A stretch of 64,000 bases of DNA from Sphingomonas sp. Leaf230 (GTDB lineage Bacteria; Pseudomonadota; Alphaproteobacteria; Sphingomonadales; Sphingomonadaceae). The notes under the pieces are model-generated. The model made no database searches. It was not told where the DNA came from and saw nothing but the letters and a program-made list of their open reading frames with translations. The stretch spans positions 223,507 through 287,506 of the forward strand of contig NZ_LMKW01000009.1 of the NCBI RefSeq assembly GCF_001421745.1, written 5' to 3'. Both the position numbers and the translations under genes were made by a program. Of the stretch, positions 32,167-40,224 are shown piece by piece (the stretch's first letter is position 1; the number at the start of each line of letters is the position of its first letter).

Positions 32167-32852
32167 CGACGCCGAATGGTTTCAACGAGATAGCGTTCCA
32201 GATATGTTGAGAATTGGATCAAAATATTTTCGAAAAAGGTACTACTTGATATTTGTTATCTCAGAGAGTTGCTCTTGATCAAGATCGCATTGCCGTGAGC
32301 AGCATCTCGTTGAATTGTGCTGGGACAAAGGGGAAGGCTTTTGGTCATTAAGGCGTATAAATTTTCTAGCATTTCTAGGCGCTGTGGGTCTCTCGATAAG
32401 AATCGTCGTTGGTTGCCATCCTGACGTGGCTTGTCCGCTCACGTCTTCGTTGCAGACGTGAGGCGACGGTACATAAGCCCTTCGCTACCGTGACGGTTTC
32501 CCGCGGCTCACAGCGGAATGTCAGTGAGCGCCAAGGTCGTTCTCCGGCCTCGGCCAAGGCAGGCCGTCATTCGTGAACTTCGCGATCACTGTCGCGTTTG
32601 TATACTACCAGTTAGCTCCGGAAAGTGACTGGCTGGCTCGCTTACTGGTGCACCGTAAGCGGGCCGTTACGGGCGGACGGAACTTCGCACTGTCGGTGCG
32701 TTATGGTCTCGCCGGGCTTGCTTGGCAGTGGCTCGGTCGGCCCGCCTCGCGCTCATCACGTTAGGGGCGGGCCGTGATCATGACGAAACCGTAGCCCTTG
32801 TGAGTTCGTATCTGGATCGCCGGGACGGATCCTCCCAAATGCGCGTTCCGGC
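32167..32852. other. Region without a supported protein gene; possible RNA gene
   Basis: About 690 bp. Its first part (32,210-32,270) is unusually AT-rich and promoter-like; then come several hairpin-capable stretches, for example GCTCACGTCTTCGTTGCAGACGTGAG near 32,436, and a strong rightward terminator right after it. Frames at 32,375 (minus) and 32,573 (plus) have poor composition and no ribosome-binding site. A rightward non-coding RNA ending at the terminator is possible but unproven. Confidence 0.35.
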
Positions 32853-32890
32853 CGGCTCGCCCTTCTGACCTTCGGGCGAGCCGTTTTTTT
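32853..32890 (+). terminator. Strong intrinsic terminator, rightward
   Basis: CGGCTCGCCC, TTCTGACCTTC, GGGCGAGCCG, then seven T. This is a textbook Rho-independent terminator, but no protein gene is called upstream on this strand for more than 800 bp. Confidence 0.9.
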
Positions 32891-32899
32891 ACAGGGGCG

Positions 32900-33088
32900 C
32901 TACTCAGACTCGAAACGCGTTACGGCTTTATCTTTGAGCAACGCACGCAACTGCCTTTGCAGAGCTAAGCTACTCAAATGCGATCTAACATGATCGAATC
33001 CCTCGCGAGATAGCTGCAAGCGAATGTCTGTTATCGTGCGTGCTTTACCGCCTCGCGCGATCTCGAATGCTCGTTCTATGATCGCCAT
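32900..33088 (-). CDS. Small hypothetical protein, 62 residues
   Basis: MAIIERAFEIARGGKARTIT begins a basic helical protein (DIRLQLSREGFDHVRSHLSS, LALQRQLRALLKDKAVTRFE). The middle has helix-turn-helix character (TDIRLQLSREGFDHVRSHLSS). Similar orphan genes occur in sphingomonad islands; DNA binding is a guess from pattern. Confidence 0.62.
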   Translation of the reverse strand: MAIIERAFEIARGGKARTITDIRLQLSREGFDHVRSHLSSLALQRQLRALLKDKAVTRFESE

Positions 33089-33190
33089 ACGCAGTGTTAC
33101 CACGGGTAGGCCAAGACGAAGACTGTTTCCTTACAATAAACAAATGTTACTTATTTGGGTCCGTTTTGCATAGCGTGGCGTTAAGCTCCC

Positions 33191-33367
33191 ATGACAACAG
33201 ACCCATTGCGCGCCGCCTACGACGCGGGTTTGAAAAACGGTCTCGAGAAGGGCTTTCCGAGCGCCTGTCCGTTCGCAGTCCATGAAGCTACGGATCAGCG
33301 GTTTGCATGGCTAAGCGGATTTAGCGTTGGCAAGATCGTTCGGACCGGCAAAAGCCATTCGTCTTAG
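33191..33367 (+). CDS. Ribosome modulation factor / CrpP-like small protein, 58 residues
   Basis: MTTDPLRAAYDAGLKNGLEK, then GFPSACPFAVHEATDQRFAW and LSGFSVGKIV. The spacing A-x-x-A-G-x-x-x-G...CPF......R..WL.GF..G is that of the Rmf/CrpP family (small proteins starting with an AG-rich helix, a CP pair and a WL-G helix). Rmf dimerises ribosomes in stationary phase. The gene is absent from simple gene calls because of its length. It overlaps the end of the convergent gene by 57 bp. Confidence 0.6.
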   Translation: MTTDPLRAAYDAGLKNGLEKGFPSACPFAVHEATDQRFAWLSGFSVGKIVRTGKSHSS

Positions 33368-33520
33368 GCGTTGATGCATCGCTGCCGCCAAGGCATCCCG
33401 CCACGGATCGCCCACCTCGGCACCGCTGGCTCGATAGGATGCGCGCAGAACCTTATCTGACATTTGAGCGATACGGTCTTGAAGTTCACGCGCGCTTGCC
33501 TCGTGCTCATCCTCCTCCAT
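33311..33520 (-). CDS. Small hypothetical protein, 69 residues
   Basis: MEEDEHEASARELQDRIAQM opens an acidic-to-basic helical product ending AMHQRLRRMAFAGPNDLANAK. Its ATG is in a TGATG overlap with the gene before it, which argues that it is real. Its last third overlaps the Rmf-like gene on the other strand. Family unknown. Confidence 0.55.
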   Translation of the reverse strand: MEEDEHEASARELQDRIAQMSDKVLRASYRASGAEVGDPWRDALAAAMHQRLRRMAFAGPNDLANAKSA

Positions 33521-33738
33521 CACTTTTCCTCGTTACCAACCAGGCGAAGATGGCGTGGCGGTGGTCGCCCTTCGAGCATCCAAGCGTTCTCGGGATCGCT
33601 CAACACATTGGATATGGCCTCGAACCACATCGAGCTTTCGATATGCGCCTTCCGCATCTTCGGGTCCGCGCACTGTTCAGAAAGGTGTTCATGTTGCAGC
33701 GCCGCGCGGTACAGGCTTGGAAACTTGGGTTCAGTCAT
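33520..33738 (-). CDS. Small hypothetical protein, 72 residues
   Basis: MTEPKFPSLYRAALQHEHLS begins a product with EQCADPKMRKAHIESSMWFE, ending RPPPRHLRLVGNEEK. The pattern YRAAxxHE.......A..R.AH......WFE is seen in small alphaproteobacterial proteins of unknown role. The ATG at 33738 is preferred; the longer frame upstream is not conserved in style. Overlap with the next gene suggests a two-gene operon. Confidence 0.6.
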   Translation of the reverse strand: MTEPKFPSLYRAALQHEHLSEQCADPKMRKAHIESSMWFEAISNVLSDPENAWMLEGRPPPRHLRLVGNEEK

Positions 33739-33898
33739 GGCCACCCCAGGATTCAGACGCGATATTATTCCGCAAGCCCAAAGGTGAATCAAGACAAACG
33801 CGCGAGTAGGCTCCCATCTCGGCCATTTCGCTTCCCGCCCAATTGCAGACATCGGTGCGATCGTTCACCCTGATTGTGCAGCTACGAGGTTATTAAAC

Positions 33899-34027
33899 AT
33901 GAGCTACAAGACGGACCATCGCAGTCGAACGCAAGCGATCGTTGTGTATGGAACGATCGTCTGCATTGGGGCAGCGCTCGGCTTTCTCGTGAGGGCCGGC
34001 GTGATCACCGACCACATCCTCTGGTAA
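33899..34027 (+). CDS. Small membrane protein, 42 residues
   Basis: MSYKTDHRSRTQAIVVYGTI, then VCIGAALGFLVRAGVITDHILW. A polar N-terminus is followed by one hydrophobic segment of about 20 residues. The ATG follows an AGGTTATTAA stretch. No family recognised; position downstream of umuC on the other strand. Confidence 0.5.
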   Translation: MSYKTDHRSRTQAIVVYGTIVCIGAALGFLVRAGVITDHILW

Positions 34028-34097
34028 CAGTTGCCACCGATCGAACGATCGCTTTCCTTTCCAAAACAGTCGTTCGTTCGACTGGCACGAATGCCCT

Positions 34098-35366
34098 CTA
34101 CGCCCGAACCGTGGGTACCTGAGCTATGTCGGTCGTCCACGCCGGCGAACGCATCTCCGACCGCATCTTCCACTCGCGCTTGAACCCCTGCGACGCGGTC
34201 ACCGCCGTCCACATGCCGAACTTGCCGTTGATCGCGTCGAGCGCCCCCATCAGTCGGTCGCGCTTGGCTGTATCCTCCTCAAATAGCGTGCGCGGCCGCC
34301 CGTCCTCGGGAAGCAGATCGTCAAGCATGATGCCCGCCTTCGTGTAGGCGTAGCCGTCGCGCCACGCCTTCTCAGCGCCGCGCCTAGCCGCCGCGATCAG
34401 CTCGAGGCTGTCGTTCGTCATCGGATGCAGGGTCACCATGCGTGATGCGCCGTACTGGGGCCGGTCGGGCTTGTGCTTGTTCGTGTGGAAGAACGCGGTC
34501 AGCCGGGCCGCAACCAACCCGTGCGATCGCAGCTTCTCCCCGGCGCGCAATGCGTATTGCGACAGCGCGCCCATCATCCGCTCGAAGTCGCAAATCGGCG
34601 TTCCGAACGATCGGGTGACGGCCATGCCCTTACGCCGCGGCTCGACCGCCTCGACCACATTGGACGGGACCCCGCGCAGTTCGGCAACCAGTCGCTCGAG
34701 AACGACTGTCCCGACGGCACGCGCCTGCTTCATCGGCATGTCTCGCAGCGCGCCAGCGGTGTCGATGCCGAGACCAGTCAGCTTGCGCGCAGTCGCACTG
34801 CCGACGCCCCAGACGTCGCCGACGGCAAAGGCGTGCATCACATCGCGCCGCACGTCGTCATCACGGAGATCCGCCACGCCGGCGAACTCCGGGTTCTTCT
34901 TGGCGGCCGCGTTCGCCAGCTTCGCCAGCGTCTTCGTCTCCGCGATGCCAACGCAGGTGGGTATCGTCGTCCATAGCTGGACCTGGGCACGCATTGCATT
35001 GGCGTGGGCGATGAGATCCCGTCCCTCGAAGCCCGCCAGATCCAGGAATGTCTCGTCGATCGAGTATATCTCGAAGTCGCGGGCGAAGGACTCGCAGGCG
35101 GCGATCACGCGGCGTTGCATATCGCCATAGAGCGCATAGTTTGACGACCGAACCTGGATGCCGTGTTGCCGGACCTTGTCGCGCAGGTGGTGGATCGGAT
35201 CGCCCATCTTGATCCCAAGAACTTTTGCCTCCGCCGATCGGGCGATCGCACACCCGTCGTTGTTCGACAAAACGATGACTGGAACGCCCACCAGGCTGGC
35301 GTCGAAGGCGCGCTCGCACGAGACGTAGTAGTTATTGCAGTCGATCAGGGCGATCGGGGTGCTCAT
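34098..35366 (-). CDS. umuC: DNA polymerase V catalytic subunit (Y-family)
   Basis: A 422-residue translesion polymerase. The palm motif [17 protein letters not shown], the SIDE-type catalytic motif [15 protein letters not shown] and thumb/helix-hairpin segments ([20 protein letters not shown]) are present, as is the C-terminal little-finger region and a UmuC-type tail. The ATG at 35366 overlaps the umuD stop by 4 bp. Placed in an SOS-type operon whose promoter region contains a GAAC-N7-GAAC box, it would be induced by DNA damage. Confidence 0.95.
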   Translation of the reverse strand: MSTPIALIDCNNYYVSCERAFDASLVGVPVIVLSNNDGCAIARSAEAKVLGIKMGDPIHHLRDKVRQHGIQVRSSNYALYGDMQRRVIAACESFARDFEIYSIDETFLDLAGFEGRDLIAHANAMRAQVQLWTTIPTCVGIAETKTLAKLANAAAKKNPEFAGVADLRDDDVRRDVMHAFAVGDVWGVGSATARKLTGLGIDTAGALRDMPMKQARAVGTVVLERLVAELRGVPSNVVEAVEPRRKGMAVTRSFGTPICDFERMMGALSQYALRAGEKLRSHGLVAARLTAFFHTNKHKPDRPQYGASRMVTLHPMTNDSLELIAAARRGAEKAWRDGYAYTKAGIMLDDLLPEDGRPRTLFEEDTAKRDRLMGALDAINGKFGMWTAVTASQGFKREWKMRSEMRSPAWTTDIAQVPTVRA

Positions 35367-35839
35367 GCCATCTTGCGCGCGACGCCGACGACCGTGCCCC
35401 ATATCTCGACATGTTCGTCGACTAGGATGTCAGCGAAACCTTCGGCCTCGGGGACGAGCCAATGGCGGCCATCGACGTAGCGCAACCGCTTCAACGTTCG
35501 GTCACCGTGCACCAGCGCCACGACGATCGAACCAGCTTTCGGCTTCTTGGCGCGGTTCACGACTATCATATCACCGTCGTTGATCCCGGCGCCCGACATG
35601 GAACGGCCATCGACGCGCATGATGTAGCTCGCGGCCGGATGCTCGACGAGCCATGCCCCAAGGTCGATCGGCTCCTGCATGTCGTCCTGTGCAGGCGACG
35701 GGAATCCGGCCTGAGTGTGGACGAGGAAGAAAGGCACCTCGCACGGCACTAGTTCGAACGGGACGTCGTGAAGCCGCAGCGCATCGTCACGACGGCTCAG
35801 CGGGACGACGACCGGGCGGCTTGGGTGGGGCAAGGGCAT
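35363..35839 (-). CDS. umuD: UmuD/LexA-family S24 self-cleaving subunit of polymerase V
   Basis: A 158-residue S24 peptidase-type protein. The self-cleavage site is Ala44-Gly45 in [13 protein letters not shown], the catalytic serine is Ser80 in [11 protein letters not shown] and the lysine Lys117 in RTLKRLRY. The N-terminal arm is about 20 residues longer than in E. coli UmuD but has no helix-turn-helix, so this is UmuD and not LexA. Coupled to umuC. The gene at 35,843 precedes it by 3 bp. Confidence 0.93.
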   Translation of the reverse strand: MPLPHPSRPVVVPLSRRDDALRLHDVPFELVPCEVPFFLVHTQAGFPSPAQDDMQEPIDLGAWLVEHPAASYIMRVDGRSMSGAGINDGDMIVVNRAKKPKAGSIVVALVHGDRTLKRLRYVDGRHWLVPEAEGFADILVDEHVEIWGTVVGVARKMA

Positions 35840-35842
35840 AAC

Positions 35843-36046
35843 CTAAAGGATAGCAGCGAAGAGGAGCTGCTCGTGCCGAGCGGTCAGCACGGACCGCGCA
35901 TCCTGAACTGCGCCGACCGCTTGCCGATACTCGACGGTCCCGAACCGTTCGGCCTCGTCGAAGCTGAACGGGGCGGGATCCATAGCCGGATAGACGTTGT
36001 CGTATATCGCGCGGGCAGCCGCCCTCAGCCGCAGATCGTGCTGCAT
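35843..36046 (-). CDS. Small hypothetical protein, 67 residues, first gene of the umuDC operon
   Basis: MQHDLRLRAAARAIYDNVYP, then AMDPAPFSFDEAERFGTVEY and RQAVGAVQDARSVLTARHEQ. A helical, soluble product. Only 3 bp separate its stop from the umuD start, so it shares the SOS-type promoter. Similar small proteins upstream of umuD are seen in Alphaproteobacteria, but I know of no assigned function. Confidence 0.68.
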   Translation of the reverse strand: MQHDLRLRAAARAIYDNVYPAMDPAPFSFDEAERFGTVEYRQAVGAVQDARSVLTARHEQLLFAAIL

Positions 36047-36120
36047 TTCGTTGCTCCGTCAGTATCTAGTCGCCGGTCGTGGCGTGTCCCTAGCTAGGCC
36101 TGATCCAGATTGATTCGCAA

Positions 36121-36135
36121 GAACATTGCGGGAAC
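36121..36135. promoter_or_regulatory. Candidate LexA (SOS) box between umuDC operon and YozE-like gene
   Basis: GAACATTGCGGGAAC matches GAAC-N7-GAAC, the reverse complement of the alphaproteobacterial LexA box. It lies 75 bp from the start of the leftward umuDC operon and 46 bp from the rightward YozE-like gene. A polymerase V operon is a classic SOS target, so this is the strongest of the three copies seen in the window. Confidence 0.75.
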
Positions 36136-36181
36136 ATCAATCTGATGCGATGAGCGGGCCGACGATTCGAAGGACACGATC

Positions 36182-36418
36182 ATGGCCAATGATGACGACG
36201 AGCAGCAGGAGCCGAAGCCGGCCTTCGGGCAGTGGCTTATGACGCAAAAGGACCGAAGCGACCTTGTCGGCCAACTGGCTGCTGGCGCCGTCGTTGATCG
36301 CCGCTTTCCCCGTAACGGCGATCCGGAAGCGGTGCGGAAGCATCTCAGCGCCATGCAGGCCGAGGGCGACATGTTTGCCGCTGTCGATGACGCTGAGTCG
36401 GATTGGCTGTCCGCATGA
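36182..36418 (+). CDS. YozE-like SAM-fold protein, element copy
   Basis: A 78-residue acidic protein with FGQWLMTQKDRSDLVGQLAA, FPRNGDPEAVRKHLSAMQAE and FAAVDDAESDWLSA, as in YozE family SAM-like domains. It is a paralogue of the chromosomal copy at 27,001 with conserved upstream DNA. Divergent from umuDC behind a shared LexA-like box, it is followed by two coupled genes, so the predicted SOS transcript includes a nuclease. Confidence 0.8.
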   Translation: MANDDDEQQEPKPAFGQWLMTQKDRSDLVGQLAAGAVVDRRFPRNGDPEAVRKHLSAMQAEGDMFAAVDDAESDWLSA

Positions 36419-36600
36419 TGCAGGACGCGTGGCAGCAGGCTTTCGCGCTGATGGCTGATCATGGGCAACTGGGTGCCTGCCAGATCGTCGCGTCCGGTAT
36501 GCAAAAGACGCCAGATGGTGAGCCAGAGCGGTACCGACAGTGGGAGGTCCTGGCCGACTGTCTGAATGCTGTGGCAGATGCCAGCCGGACGAAGCACTGA
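36415..36600 (+). CDS. Small hypothetical protein, 61 residues
   Basis: MMQDAWQQAFALMADHGQLG, then ACQIVASGMQKTPDGEPERY and RQWEVLADCLNAVADASRTK. The ATG overlaps the YozE-like stop (ATGA), so it is co-translated with it. The W-x-x-V/L spacing (DAWQQAF, YRQWEVL) suggests a small alpha-helical protein. No family recognised. Confidence 0.62.
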   Translation: MMQDAWQQAFALMADHGQLGACQIVASGMQKTPDGEPERYRQWEVLADCLNAVADASRTKH

Positions 36601-36616
36601 TGCTGCGGGTGGCTCT

Positions 36617-37012
36617 GTGATAGCTCTAGCACCAGCGGCAACCTTCTCCTGCACGGTAACGCGCGTGCACGACGGCGATGGGCCGCTGTGGTGCTCGAAC
36701 GGCATCAAGGTCCGGATCGCCGGTGTTCAAGCGCCCGACTTCGAGAGCGCGTCACCGTGCCGAGCGGCAGACCCGCGACGGGTGAACTATCGTTGCGACA
36801 ACGCCGCTGCGAAGCGTAGCCAGCAGATCGTCGAGCGCCTTGTGCTGCGCCAGACGCTGCGGTGCGAGGCAACCGGTAAGAGCTACACCCGTGTTGTGGC
36901 CCGGTGCATGCTGCCGGACGGTCGGTCGCTGTCGTGTGCGGCGATCGCATCTGGGGCGGCGGTCAGGTGGGATCGGTATTGGCGGCAGTATCGAATGGGC
37001 GAATGTCGGTAG
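36617..37012 (+). CDS. Staphylococcal-nuclease-like protein (SNase fold)
   Basis: A 131-residue SNase-fold protein: TVTRVHDGDGPLWCSNGIKV, then RIAGVQAPDFESAS and a GKSYTRVVARCMLPDGRSLS segment near the middle. The Arg in KVRIAGV and acidic residues in PDFE match the catalytic positions of staphylococcal nuclease in part. Several cysteines suggest disulphides, but there is no clear signal peptide, so its location is unsure. The GTG at 36617, with GGGTGG upstream, is the likely start. Third gene of the YozE-like operon. Confidence 0.65.
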   Translation: MIALAPAATFSCTVTRVHDGDGPLWCSNGIKVRIAGVQAPDFESASPCRAADPRRVNYRCDNAAAKRSQQIVERLVLRQTLRCEATGKSYTRVVARCMLPDGRSLSCAAIASGAAVRWDRYWRQYRMGECR

Positions 37013-37684
37013 GCCTCGCCAGTCGCATGCAATTATAGCGGGGCGGGGCAGGGCACTGCAGTCGGCCGATGACCAGCATTGCTAACAATGCGGTTGGCCG
37101 GCAGCATCACTTTTCCGTCGTTGCCAACAGTACCGCCAACCGTATTTATACCTGCGCGGTCTGTTGGAATTCCACGGCCACCTTCGAACCCGTCCACCGT
37201 CGCGGTATCGCGACAGCCGGAACCCCACCAATGCGCGCAGGCGCGGGCGCGTACTGCTCCCATCCCCCAATTAGGGGGTGGACGATATGAGGATCCCCAT
37301 ATCGGGGCAGGGAGGGCGGCGGCCCATTTCTAGTGTCCGGTTATTGCCGGCTTGAGTGATGCCCTCAAAATTGAGGCGACCCTTGCGATCCACTATTAGG
37401 TCGCGCTGTACCAGTTTCCGGGCTGAAGTATTCTGAAGGCGCCGCCATGATGTCGCGGCAAGATCCTCCCCGTAACCTCCCCGTCCGCATGCGAAGGCTT
37501 CGCTTGACGCAGGCCGCTCCGCACGAGGGCGCTCAGCCCTAGTCCGTCAAGCCAGGTCAAGCCGACCCGGCCGTCGGGGCATACGCGCTTACGGCTCTCC
37601 GACCCTACTTTTGCCGTCGGACTGCCGACGCAGACCGGCGCATTATCCGCCACTATTATAATCGGGCCGTGATATGCCCTCACG
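37013..37684. other. Region without a confident gene
   Basis: About 670 bp. A minus-strand frame at 37,033-37,263 with GGTVGNDGKVMLPANRIV and another at 37,396-37,683 with a possible GTG start and a downstream-style TATAAT are weak candidates. The inverted repeat CGATATGAGGATCC/CCATATCGG at about 37,283-37,306 forms a hairpin. Codon use is poor in all frames and I call no gene. Confidence 0.4.
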
Positions 37685-37876
37685 ATGGACGACATCTTTA
37701 CGCTGACCGACAAACTGGAGCGCGCCATGCTGAAGGGCACCGGGTTTCAGATCAGCGCAACCGAACTGCGCGTCATGATCGATGAGGGGATCGTCGACGT
37801 CTTCTTCGCGGCCAAGTTGAGGGTTCTCAAATCTGACAGGTTCGCGCCCCGGGCCAGCACCGAACGGCCAACATGA
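37685..37876 (+). CDS. Small hypothetical protein, 63 residues
   Basis: MDDIFTLTDKLERAMLKGTG, then FQISATELRVMIDEGIVDVF and FAAKLRVLKSDRFAPRASTE. It has a helix-rich, soluble composition with a plausible start; function and family unknown. Confidence 0.5.
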   Translation: MDDIFTLTDKLERAMLKGTGFQISATELRVMIDEGIVDVFFAAKLRVLKSDRFAPRASTERPT

Positions 37877-37902
37877 TTGCGCTAGTTAGTGACCTAGGTG
37901 TG

Positions 37903-38127
37903 CTAGTGAACGCTGTATCCCGCTGGCAGGCGACGATCATGCGCGAGAAGATGCTCCTCCCGTAGCTGATCGAACCTAGCAGCTATCGCCTTCCACATCG
38001 TCACCGCGTCCCATTCGCCGGCGATCGCAGCAGCACCGATCTTTTGGGCAATGTGGCGGGGCCCGCTGTCACCGTGGTCCCGCTCGACCTTCAGCGCGAT
38101 CGCCCATAGCTCTCGTTCGGATGCCAT
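37903..38127 (-). CDS. Small island protein with DUF6961-like pattern, 74 residues
   Basis: MASERELWAIALKVERDHGD, then SGPRHIAQKIGAAAIAGEWD and AVTMWKAIAARFDQLREEHL. The ELWAxALxVERxHGDxxPxxIAxxIGxLAxAGDxxGxxxWxxIAxRxDQL pattern is widespread in sphingomonad phages and islands. Role unknown. Confidence 0.72.
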   Translation of the reverse strand: MASERELWAIALKVERDHGDSGPRHIAQKIGAAAIAGEWDAVTMWKAIAARFDQLREEHLLAHDRRLPAGYSVH

Positions 38128-38201
38128 GTCCTGTTATAGTCGATGGTCAGCTGATCGCTATGCCACCGCGACCGAAGGGCCTACCCAGTGGGAAGGGCCA
38201 G

Positions 38202-38690
38202 TTAGAAGTCGGCCTTCTTAGTCGCCTCGAATTTGAGAATCTCGACACGTTCGCTGCCCAGCACTTTAACCGCTCGCCATTTCGTAAACCCTACCTCGGC
38301 TGCGCCAGATGGTCGGGCAGTAGCTTTGCCAATCGGAAACAGGGCGGCATCTTCGAACCCGTGCTGCGATCGCGTTGTAGCTATGATGTACATTCCTCCG
38401 TCATGCATAACGAGAGCGCCAAGCGGCTGCTCAACCATGGCAGGCTGAAATGACGAGTCGAGATCGACCTCGAATAGGATCTCTTCAAATGACAGGCCCG
38501 AGACGTTCCCAGCATTAGCTAGTTCAAATGCCGAGCCTTCCGTGTCGCCATCAAGCCGTACCACCATAGACGGTGAGGCGCCGGTAACGAGGTAAGAATT
38601 TTTTCGGGCGCCTACCTGAAGGACGATTGCCGAAATGGAAATTACCCGGATCGTTTTAATGACGAATGAGCCTGTTTGCATGTAGGGCAT
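38202..38690 (-). CDS. Hypothetical protein, 162 residues
   Basis: Starts MPYMQTGSFVIKTIRVISIS, with a GGAGG site upstream of the ATG at 38690. The product is beta-rich in its first half (ISISAIVLQVGARKNSYLVTGASPSMVVRLDGD) and ends with SERVEILKFEATKKADF. There is no membrane segment or enzyme motif. Monocistronic, between two other orphan genes. Confidence 0.65.
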   Translation of the reverse strand: MPYMQTGSFVIKTIRVISISAIVLQVGARKNSYLVTGASPSMVVRLDGDTEGSAFELANAGNVSGLSFEEILFEVDLDSSFQPAMVEQPLGALVMHDGGMYIIATTRSQHGFEDAALFPIGKATARPSGAAEVGFTKWRAVKVLGSERVEILKFEATKKADF

Positions 38691-38748
38691 CAGCACCTCC
38701 AAAATTTATATTGAACTCATAGCCCGGGGCTTCGGGGCAGGGCTTATT

Positions 38749-39252
38749 CTAGATTGCCGCGCGAAGTACAAACCACCAGCTCCAGGCTAGCGCCGCGACA
38801 ACCGACAAGGCCGTTAGCAGCATGCTCGAGCGCATAGCCCGTGCCGCGCTGCCAATTGCCTTATCGTTTAGGGCCCAGGCGACATCGTAGTTCATCGCCA
38901 TTTCAGCCATGCTGGCGTGCATATCACGCTCGCCAATTATGTCGCGCGTCCATTGGCTGGGTGCATTGCCGCGAAACTTCCACCCGGTCGGGCGCGCACT
39001 CCATAGCGCGAGCCCGGCAGCTACCGAAAGGATTGTCGCGACTGCCACGATTGCCACCGGCGCATGCCCCCCGAGACTAGCAACAGCACCGAGCATTGCG
39101 CCGATCGCGGCTACCAAGAGCCCAGCGAAAGTGACGGCCCGCTGGTCCGCGGCGACAGCGACAGTTCTTTGTTCGTCCAAAAGTGACTCGGCTTCTCGGA
39201 CTATTTCGGCCAACATCTCAGGACTGGCTGATTCGTAGAGATTGTATTCCAT
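38749..39252 (-). CDS. Membrane protein with helical linker, 167 residues
   Basis: MEYNLYESASPEMLAEIVRE begins a soluble helical N-terminus; two membrane segments follow (TFAGLLVAAIGAMLGAVASL and APVAIVAVATILSVAAGLAL), then a polar stretch with GNAPSQWTRDIIGERDMHAS and a third segment at the end (LLTALSVVAALAWSWWFVL). Such small three-segment proteins in islands often belong to defence or immunity modules, but I cannot assign one here. Confidence 0.65.
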   Translation of the reverse strand: MEYNLYESASPEMLAEIVREAESLLDEQRTVAVAADQRAVTFAGLLVAAIGAMLGAVASLGGHAPVAIVAVATILSVAAGLALWSARPTGWKFRGNAPSQWTRDIIGERDMHASMAEMAMNYDVAWALNDKAIGSAARAMRSSMLLTALSVVAALAWSWWFVLRAAI

Positions 39253-39526
39253 GTCCCAACCCTTCTCTCTCATGCCAGGCCACGGCGGTGGAACGCGAAA
39301 CGATCCCGGCGTGTATCGCCCGACACCCCCGCCACCGCCTCCCCCGCCACCGCCGCCTCCGCCCCCCTCGCCGCGGCAACGGTAGGATAGGAATGCTGCG
39401 TTGAACCTTGCTATCCGTTTTCGCAGGCAACGAAGCTAGAAACCTGTTCAGTCACTGCGTTCGAGTTTGCAGAGGCCGGCGATGAACTGCACGAGGCCGT
39501 CGCATACGACATCGGAAACCTTCAAG

Positions 39527-40120
39527 ATGCTCAAAAGTGCTGACGATAAGTGGCTTGCGGGTTTCGGTGCCATTGGATGTTTTGGCCTTGGGTTTGGAGC
39601 AGATCACCTGGTTGGAGCCGCAGCTGGTGATCGGCTTGCATTCGCAGGGGCTATGTTCGGCGCTGCTGCGGCAGTCATCGGGACCGCAGTTGTTGCCGCT
39701 CGGACTCGAAAACAGGAAGAGCGTGAGGCGCGTGATCAGCTCGCGGCCATAGCGGACAGTGCAAAGGCACACGCGGATCTGCTTTGCTTACCCTTCGAGC
39801 CCAATATGCAGGAGTTCGGACCATTTGCAGCAAGGAGGTCTGACGTGCGCGCCGCATTGAACGGTCTGATTGCGGAACGCTATGAATTTGATGACGTCGA
39901 TCTGCGGCGGAAAGCGGGCTGGTTCATTGACCTGCAACTTCTTCGTCGGGCCATTTACGACGAAGAGCGAGTTCTGCGCACACTAAGAGATCGACAAGAC
40001 ATCGTCGACGGGGACCAAGCCGCGTTACATCATGGGTTGGCTGCCATTCGTCCGATTGCCATGCATCTGTCATTGTTGGCTACGCGAGCGGCACAGGCTC
40101 TCAGGGGAAAGAGCGTATGA
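39527..40120 (+). CDS. Membrane protein with cytoplasmic helical domain, 197 residues
   Basis: Begins MLKSADDKWLAGFGAIGCFG with two membrane segments (LAGFGAIGCFGLGFGADHLV and LAFAGAMFGAAAAVIGTAVV), then a long helical domain (EEREARDQLAAIADSAKAHA). The layout resembles the gene at 52,582 (a GA-rich membrane hairpin followed by a helical domain). Start uncertain; an ATG at 39482 is possible. Confidence 0.65.
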   Translation: MLKSADDKWLAGFGAIGCFGLGFGADHLVGAAAGDRLAFAGAMFGAAAAVIGTAVVAARTRKQEEREARDQLAAIADSAKAHADLLCLPFEPNMQEFGPFAARRSDVRAALNGLIAERYEFDDVDLRRKAGWFIDLQLLRRAIYDEERVLRTLRDRQDIVDGDQAALHHGLAAIRPIAMHLSLLATRAAQALRGKSV

Positions 40121-40224
40121 TTCGTACGTGTGTTCCGATGTTCGCCAGGGGTATGGGTTAGTGCGGATCTATCGACTTTCCCGATGTGTTCTGCTAGAGA
40201 CGACAAAATGTTGGGAGTGCGCTC

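Noticed and set aside
32375..32764. Small frames at 32,375-32,557 (minus) and 32,573-32,764 (plus)
   Set aside because: No ribosome-binding site and unlikely amino-acid composition; the region is better explained as non-coding.
37033..37740. Minus-strand genes at 37,033-37,263 and 37,396-37,740
   Set aside because: Weak starts, poor composition and overlap with the start of the rightward gene at 37,685; kept only as candidates in the region note.
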